64,000 nucleotides of DNA from contig CALGMR010000002.1 in the NCBI GenBank assembly GCA_937958815.1, positions 241,439 through 305,438 of the forward strand. Reading direction: 5' to 3'. The first letter of the stretch is position 1. Each line of letters opens with the position of its first letter. Positions 60,609-64,000 of this stretch are shown here, piece by piece. Made by a program: the position numbers and the translations under genes. The notes below the pieces were generated by a model. That model did not search any database and was not told the DNA's origin. It saw only the letters and a list, made by a program, of their open reading frames with translations. Origin of the DNA: an uncultured Rhizobiaceae group bacterium (lineage in GTDB: Bacteria > Pseudomonadota > Alphaproteobacteria > Rhizobiales > Rhizobiaceae).

Positions 60609-62228
60609 ATGGCTCATCTATTTGTAGGTATTTCAAGGGAAGACCCTTACGAGAAAATCTACCTTCATAGTTCGAACGGCAAAAAAGTTCGCCAAGTTCT
60701 GTGGGGTGATTGGCTCACGTTGGCCCAAGATGAAGATGACAAAAGTGATACACCCAAGTGGATTTGGGTGCGCTGGGCGTGGAGCGATCCAGACCCTTCC
60801 AAGCGGCAGTTACTGAAAATCAAACGCAAGCACACTGCCTCCGCTCGTCCAATGGAGATTATATTTGTCGATGTGGGGATTGGCGATGGTGCTGTGCTAA
60901 TTACCCCGGAACGCGATATGGGCGACAATCCGATAGCGAACTCAGGTGAAGAGCGTATAATCGTCATTGACGCGGGTAAAAGTGGGCATATGCGCGAATT
61001 CCTCGATGGCCGCTTCAAGGCCTATAGAAACGGATTCAATTTCCACGCTGCCATGATTACCCATCCGGATGCCGATCACTATTACGGCTTCAACCGAATC
61101 CTATCGACCGAAAAAATTACATTTGATCGGTTATATCATAATGGCATCGTCGAACTAAACAGTGAGAAAAATTTCAACCGAGTGGGTGGTACGCGGATCG
61201 GTCGAGACGGCGAACCCTACCTCGCTAAAATTGTTCCTGACGATGAAACAATGCGGGACCTTTTCCATTCATCAAATGATCGCAAGAACTGGTATGCCAG
61301 CGTCGTTGGCAAAGGCATAACAAAAGAAAATGTCGGAGAGTTTCAAATGTTGGGGGTCAACATAGGTGACACCGAAGACGAGCGGTATTGGGTGCCGGGT
61401 TTCGCGCCGTCAGATGCGAGAGCCTATACAATCGAGGTTCTCGGCCCGTGGGTTGAATATCCGTTTGATAATGAAGATCCAACATTGCGTGTTTTCGACA
61501 ATAGTCTCGGCAAAACGAAAAACGGCCATTCGATTTTGTTGCGACTTGAATATGGGAATTTCACTGTATTGTTTGGTGGCGATCTCAACCGTGCGGCAGA
61601 AATGTTTTTGCTGCAGAAATTTTCAGGTCTTTCGGACTGGCCAAGTTCGAAGGAACAAAGAGAAAAAATGGTGGCCGACGCATCACAGCGCTTGAGTTCG
61701 CACATCATGAAGTCATGCCATCATGGGTCTTCTGATGTAACAGACGAATTCATTAAAGCAGTGGAGCCCGCCGCTTTTGTTATTTCATCCGGCGACCAAG
61801 ATGCAAACTATGTGCATCCGCGCCCAGATTTGCTGGGGCGTCTTGGGCGGCTCGGTTGGGGTGATGCACCCGTTTTGCTTTCGACAGAGTTGCAACGCTC
61901 GACACGAGATATTGACCACAGCAAACTTGTAAAAAAGCTATCAGCTCAAATTGAGAAGCTTGTGGGATGTGAAGCCTCTGATCATTCCGAATTTAATTTT
62001 GAAATCGATCGCGGTAAAAAATTGAAAGCACTTTTAGCAAAATTCAGTGAACTGGCGCTGCCCAGTGTGGCTGTTGACGGGGCGATTTATGTCAAGACTG
62101 ACGGTGATTTGCTAATCACAGCTTTTAAGAAAGAAACTCAAGATCCTAAAAGTAGGTGGTTTTACTATGTTTACAGACTTACAGGTGAAGGAACCTTGGA
62201 ACTTGTTCCGTCTGATGATAGGCACTAA
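60609..62228 (+). CDS. MBL-fold (ComEC-type) metallohydrolase
   Basis: A 539-residue protein. An N-terminal ~90-residue extension precedes IIFVDVGIGDGAVLI, the metallo-beta-lactamase entry. The metal motif is MITHPDADHYYGF (H-x-D-x-D-H), with downstream ligands in TVLFGGDLNRA and IMKSCHHGSSDV, a pattern like ComEC C-terminal domains. No membrane helices are present. MBL-fold proteins of this group hydrolyse nucleic acids or related phosphoesters, but the substrate is unknown here. It lies next to the patatin gene at the end of the second island, just before an IS1182 element. Confidence 0.85.
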   Translation: MAHLFVGISREDPYEKIYLHSSNGKKVRQVLWGDWLTLAQDEDDKSDTPKWIWVRWAWSDPDPSKRQLLKIKRKHTASARPMEIIFVDVGIGDGAVLITPERDMGDNPIANSGEERIIVIDAGKSGHMREFLDGRFKAYRNGFNFHAAMITHPDADHYYGFNRILSTEKITFDRLYHNGIVELNSEKNFNRVGGTRIGRDGEPYLAKIVPDDETMRDLFHSSNDRKNWYASVVGKGITKENVGEFQMLGVNIGDTEDERYWVPGFAPSDARAYTIEVLGPWVEYPFDNEDPTLRVFDNSLGKTKNGHSILLRLEYGNFTVLFGGDLNRAAEMFLLQKFSGLSDWPSSKEQREKMVADASQRLSSHIMKSCHHGSSDVTDEFIKAVEPAAFVISSGDQDANYVHPRPDLLGRLGRLGWGDAPVLLSTELQRSTRDIDHSKLVKKLSAQIEKLVGCEASDHSEFNFEIDRGKKLKALLAKFSELALPSVAVDGAIYVKTDGDLLITAFKKETQDPKSRWFYYVYRLTGEGTLELVPSDDRH

Positions 62229-62324
62229 TTTTTTTGTTGGATTTTGTTGTGCTTCAGCGTCGAGCGAATGGCAGCAATCAGTAAATCCTGAAAGAAAAAT
62301 GAGATTACGCCAATGGCAGCAATG
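62229..62324. other. Short intergenic stretch before the IS
   Basis: Ninety-six bases between the MBL gene stop and the left terminal repeat of the IS. No feature is recognised. Confidence 0.4.
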
Positions 62325-62351
62325 GGCCGAGGCTGTGTGGGAACTCTGTTT
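62325..62351. repeat. Left terminal inverted repeat of the IS1182 element
   Basis: Inverted copy of 63974-64000 with a single mismatch in 27 bp. Confidence 0.88.
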
Positions 62352-62500
62352 GTTTTTCCATTTCTGCGCTGCGCAGCATAATTGGCGCTAGATCCATCGT
62401 ACTCTTCAAAGTTTGATCTGTCCGGCCTCTGATTGCCCTATTGGGGCGTTGAAGGGCTCCATATTTTGCCTACAAAGCCGAGTTTTGGATATGGCTCTTG

Positions 62501-63940
62501 TTACGCAGTCATTCCGGCAATCAGAGCCGGTACACCAATCATATTGATCATGCGTTTGATATTGTAGGAGAGCACGTTGAGTGCCATTTCTGCTCGAACA
62601 TTGGCGAAGCCACGTGTCAAGAAATGGGTCGAGCCCATCCATGCCTTGATCGTTCCAAACGGGTGTTCAACTGTGCAACGGCGCGTCCGCATTAAATCGG
62701 GGTTTTCGTCCATTCGTGCATACATTTCTTCTATCAGCTGCTCATGCTCCCAACGAGCAATCCGACGTTCTTTGCCGGTTGTACATTGCGCTTTCAATGA
62801 GCAGCTCTGACATTCGTTTTGCCAATAACGGCGCTGTACCTGACCACGCTCATCACGACTATAGCGATAAGTCAGTGCTTGCCCTGCAGGGCAGATGTAG
62901 ACATCAGATTGGGCGTCATAAAAGAAGTCCGCCTTCACAAACATGCCTTTCTTTCGATTGCCGGACGTGTCCGGTTTTGGAACTATGGGCGTGATCCCAT
63001 TATTGTTACAGGCAAGTAATTCATCGCCACTGAAGTAGCCCCGATCTGCGATGGCTTCGAGTTTGTCGACTTTCAACACCGCTTTTGCAGCTTTCGCCAT
63101 TGGGGCTAGCTGCGCTCTGTCATTGCCAACATTAATCACCTCATGGGTTACGATCATGTGGGTTTCGGTATCAACTGCCGTCTGCACGTTGTACCCGACA
63201 AGGCCTGTTCCCTTGCCGCGAGTGGCCATAGAGCGGGCATCAGGGTCCGTCACGGATATCTGATCATCAGGCGTGCTTTGCAATTTGGTTGCGACACCCT
63301 CCAGCCGCTTAACTTCCTGACGAACCCGTGCGAGCTTTTCCTTCAGGCGTTCAATCTTCGTGACTTGGATCTCTGATTGTTCTTTCCTGTCAGTTCGAGC
63401 CATCTCTTCCAGATATCGGGCCGCACTGTCTTCAAGATGACTGATACGCAGTTTGATCTTACCTGCTGTGAAGTTGCGATCCCGATTGTTGACCGCTTTG
63501 AACTTGCTGCCGTCAATCGCAACGCTCGCGCCATTTAGAACACCCATTCGACGACACAGTTCGACGAACCTTGCACACGTTTTGCGGAGGGCAGCGCTAT
63601 TGTCTCTTCTGAAATCAGCAATCGTTTTGTGGTCGGGTACCAATCGCCCAGTCAGCCACATGACTTCGATATTACGACTGGCTTCCCGCTCAAGTCGGCG
63701 GCTGGAAGCAACACGGTTCAAATATCCATAGATGAATAGCTTGAGTAAAACTGATGGGTGATATCCAGGCCGCCCGGTATGCGCAGGTGCTACCCGCTCA
63801 AATCCAATCTCCGCAAGATTGAGTGCATCAACAAAAACATCAACAATCCGGACGGGATGATCTTCTCCAATCCAGTCTTCAAGTTGCTCCGGGAACAGGG
63901 TCACCTGATCGCGACCAACACCTTCGATATAGCCGGACAT
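62501..63940 (-). CDS. IS1182-family transposase
   Basis: A 479-residue DDE transposase that appears intact. The N-terminal part has HPVRIVDVFVDALNLAEIGF and GRPGYHPSVLLKLFIYGYLN. Catalytic segments include VAIDGSKFKAVNNRDRNFTA (first Asp), LEAIADRGYFSGDELL (second Asp) and CTVEHPFGTIKAWMG (Glu). A cysteine cluster (CPAGQALTY, NECQSCSLKAQCTTG) is typical of the family. ATG 63940 (MSGYIEGVGRDQ) is preferred over 63952. Confidence 0.95.
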   Translation of the reverse strand: MSGYIEGVGRDQVTLFPEQLEDWIGEDHPVRIVDVFVDALNLAEIGFERVAPAHTGRPGYHPSVLLKLFIYGYLNRVASSRRLEREASRNIEVMWLTGRLVPDHKTIADFRRDNSAALRKTCARFVELCRRMGVLNGASVAIDGSKFKAVNNRDRNFTAGKIKLRISHLEDSAARYLEEMARTDRKEQSEIQVTKIERLKEKLARVRQEVKRLEGVATKLQSTPDDQISVTDPDARSMATRGKGTGLVGYNVQTAVDTETHMIVTHEVINVGNDRAQLAPMAKAAKAVLKVDKLEAIADRGYFSGDELLACNNNGITPIVPKPDTSGNRKKGMFVKADFFYDAQSDVYICPAGQALTYRYSRDERGQVQRRYWQNECQSCSLKAQCTTGKERRIARWEHEQLIEEMYARMDENPDLMRTRRCTVEHPFGTIKAWMGSTHFLTRGFANVRAEMALNVLSYNIKRMINMIGVPALIAGMTA

Positions 63941-63973
63941 GGCCACCTCCAATCATGTCCGAACTATACAATA

Positions 63974-64000
63974 AAACAGAGTTTCCACACAGCCTCGGCC
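63974..64000. repeat. Right terminal inverted repeat of the IS1182 element
   Basis: Inverted partner of 62325-62351, reaching the end of the window. Confidence 0.85.

Larger units (their letters stand above)
62325..64000 (-). mobile_element. IS1182-family insertion sequence
   Basis: The left end GGCCGAGGCTGTGTGGGAAC (62325 onward) is matched by the inverted right end AGCCTCGGCC at 63991-64000. Over 27 bp (62325-62351 against 63974-64000) there is one mismatch. Transposase on the minus strand fills most of the ~1676 bp, which is normal for IS1182. The last base of the window is the last visible base of the right repeat, so the flanking target duplication cannot be seen. Confidence 0.9.

Noticed and set aside
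59194..62228. CBASS system (patatin effector CapV)
   Set aside because: No cyclic nucleotide synthase, and the patatin has an export/lipoprotein signal, unlike CapV.

Overview
The window looks like the chromosome of a marine-type alphaproteobacterium (Hyphomicrobiales or Rhodobacterales-like) with moderate GC content. This is an inference from the protein families present (DUF2892/rhodanese pair, replication-relaxation protein, VirD4-like ATPases, LuxR-type two-component genes, IS1182/IS110/IS3 remnants). There is no rRNA, and the only tRNA sequence is a 3' fragment. Organism identity is not proven.

Region 1 (1-1142): a 5'-truncated Crp/Fnr regulator, then a DUF2892 membrane peptide and a short rhodanese, which together correspond to a split YgaP. 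Region 2 (1310-8253): two convergent operons. The plus-strand half has a formyltransferase, a PqqD-like peptide-binding protein, a lasso-B2-type cysteine protease and an HprK-like kinase. The minus-strand half has an adenylate-forming ligase, a GNAT acyltransferase, an acyl carrier protein, a nucleotidyltransferase and a 133-residue protein. That last protein joins a YxxPxL leader motif to a Peptidase_S74 self-cleaving chaperone domain. I read the locus as a RiPP-like peptide pathway without a lasso cyclase. Region 3 (8353-19554): an IS3 relic, then a self-contained regulon of an MFS/GPH transporter, a hybrid histidine kinase with a broken receiver, a LuxR-type response regulator and a 2131-residue autotransporter. 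The same 18-bp palindrome (ATCACCC-N4-GGGTGAT) lies upstream of the transporter, the regulator and the autotransporter.

Region 4 (about 20150-47600): a genomic island. It is bounded by 17-bp copies of the tRNA-Thr 3' end and starts with a tyrosine integrase. It carries an AlpA-like regulator, two VirD4/HerA-type ATPases, a replication-relaxation protein, a secreted basic coiled-coil toxin with its probable immunity gene, a RuvC-fold-like gene with an XRE partner, and a hairpin-rich noncoding segment. It also has a FimB-sized recombinase next to a pair of inverted 27-bp sites, a large serine recombinase, a lipoprotein with a 1847-residue PLA2/RTX/CADG/CBM2-like protein, and several small accessory genes.

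Region 5 (47557 to at least 62324): a second island in tandem at the same tRNA-Thr site, with its own integrase. It has a GP88-like gene and a relic element with long symmetric terminal repeats. Its core is a tightly overlapping five-gene operon: XRE regulator, C5 cytosine methyltransferase, paraMORC/histidine-kinase hybrid, REC-HEPN response regulator and a T4 Pnk-type 3'-phosphatase. I interpret this as a methylation-linked phosphorelay that controls an RNase and carries its own RNA-healing enzyme. A patatin-like lipase and an MBL-fold hydrolase follow. Region 6 (62325-64000): an IS1182-family element whose right terminal repeat coincides with the end of the window.
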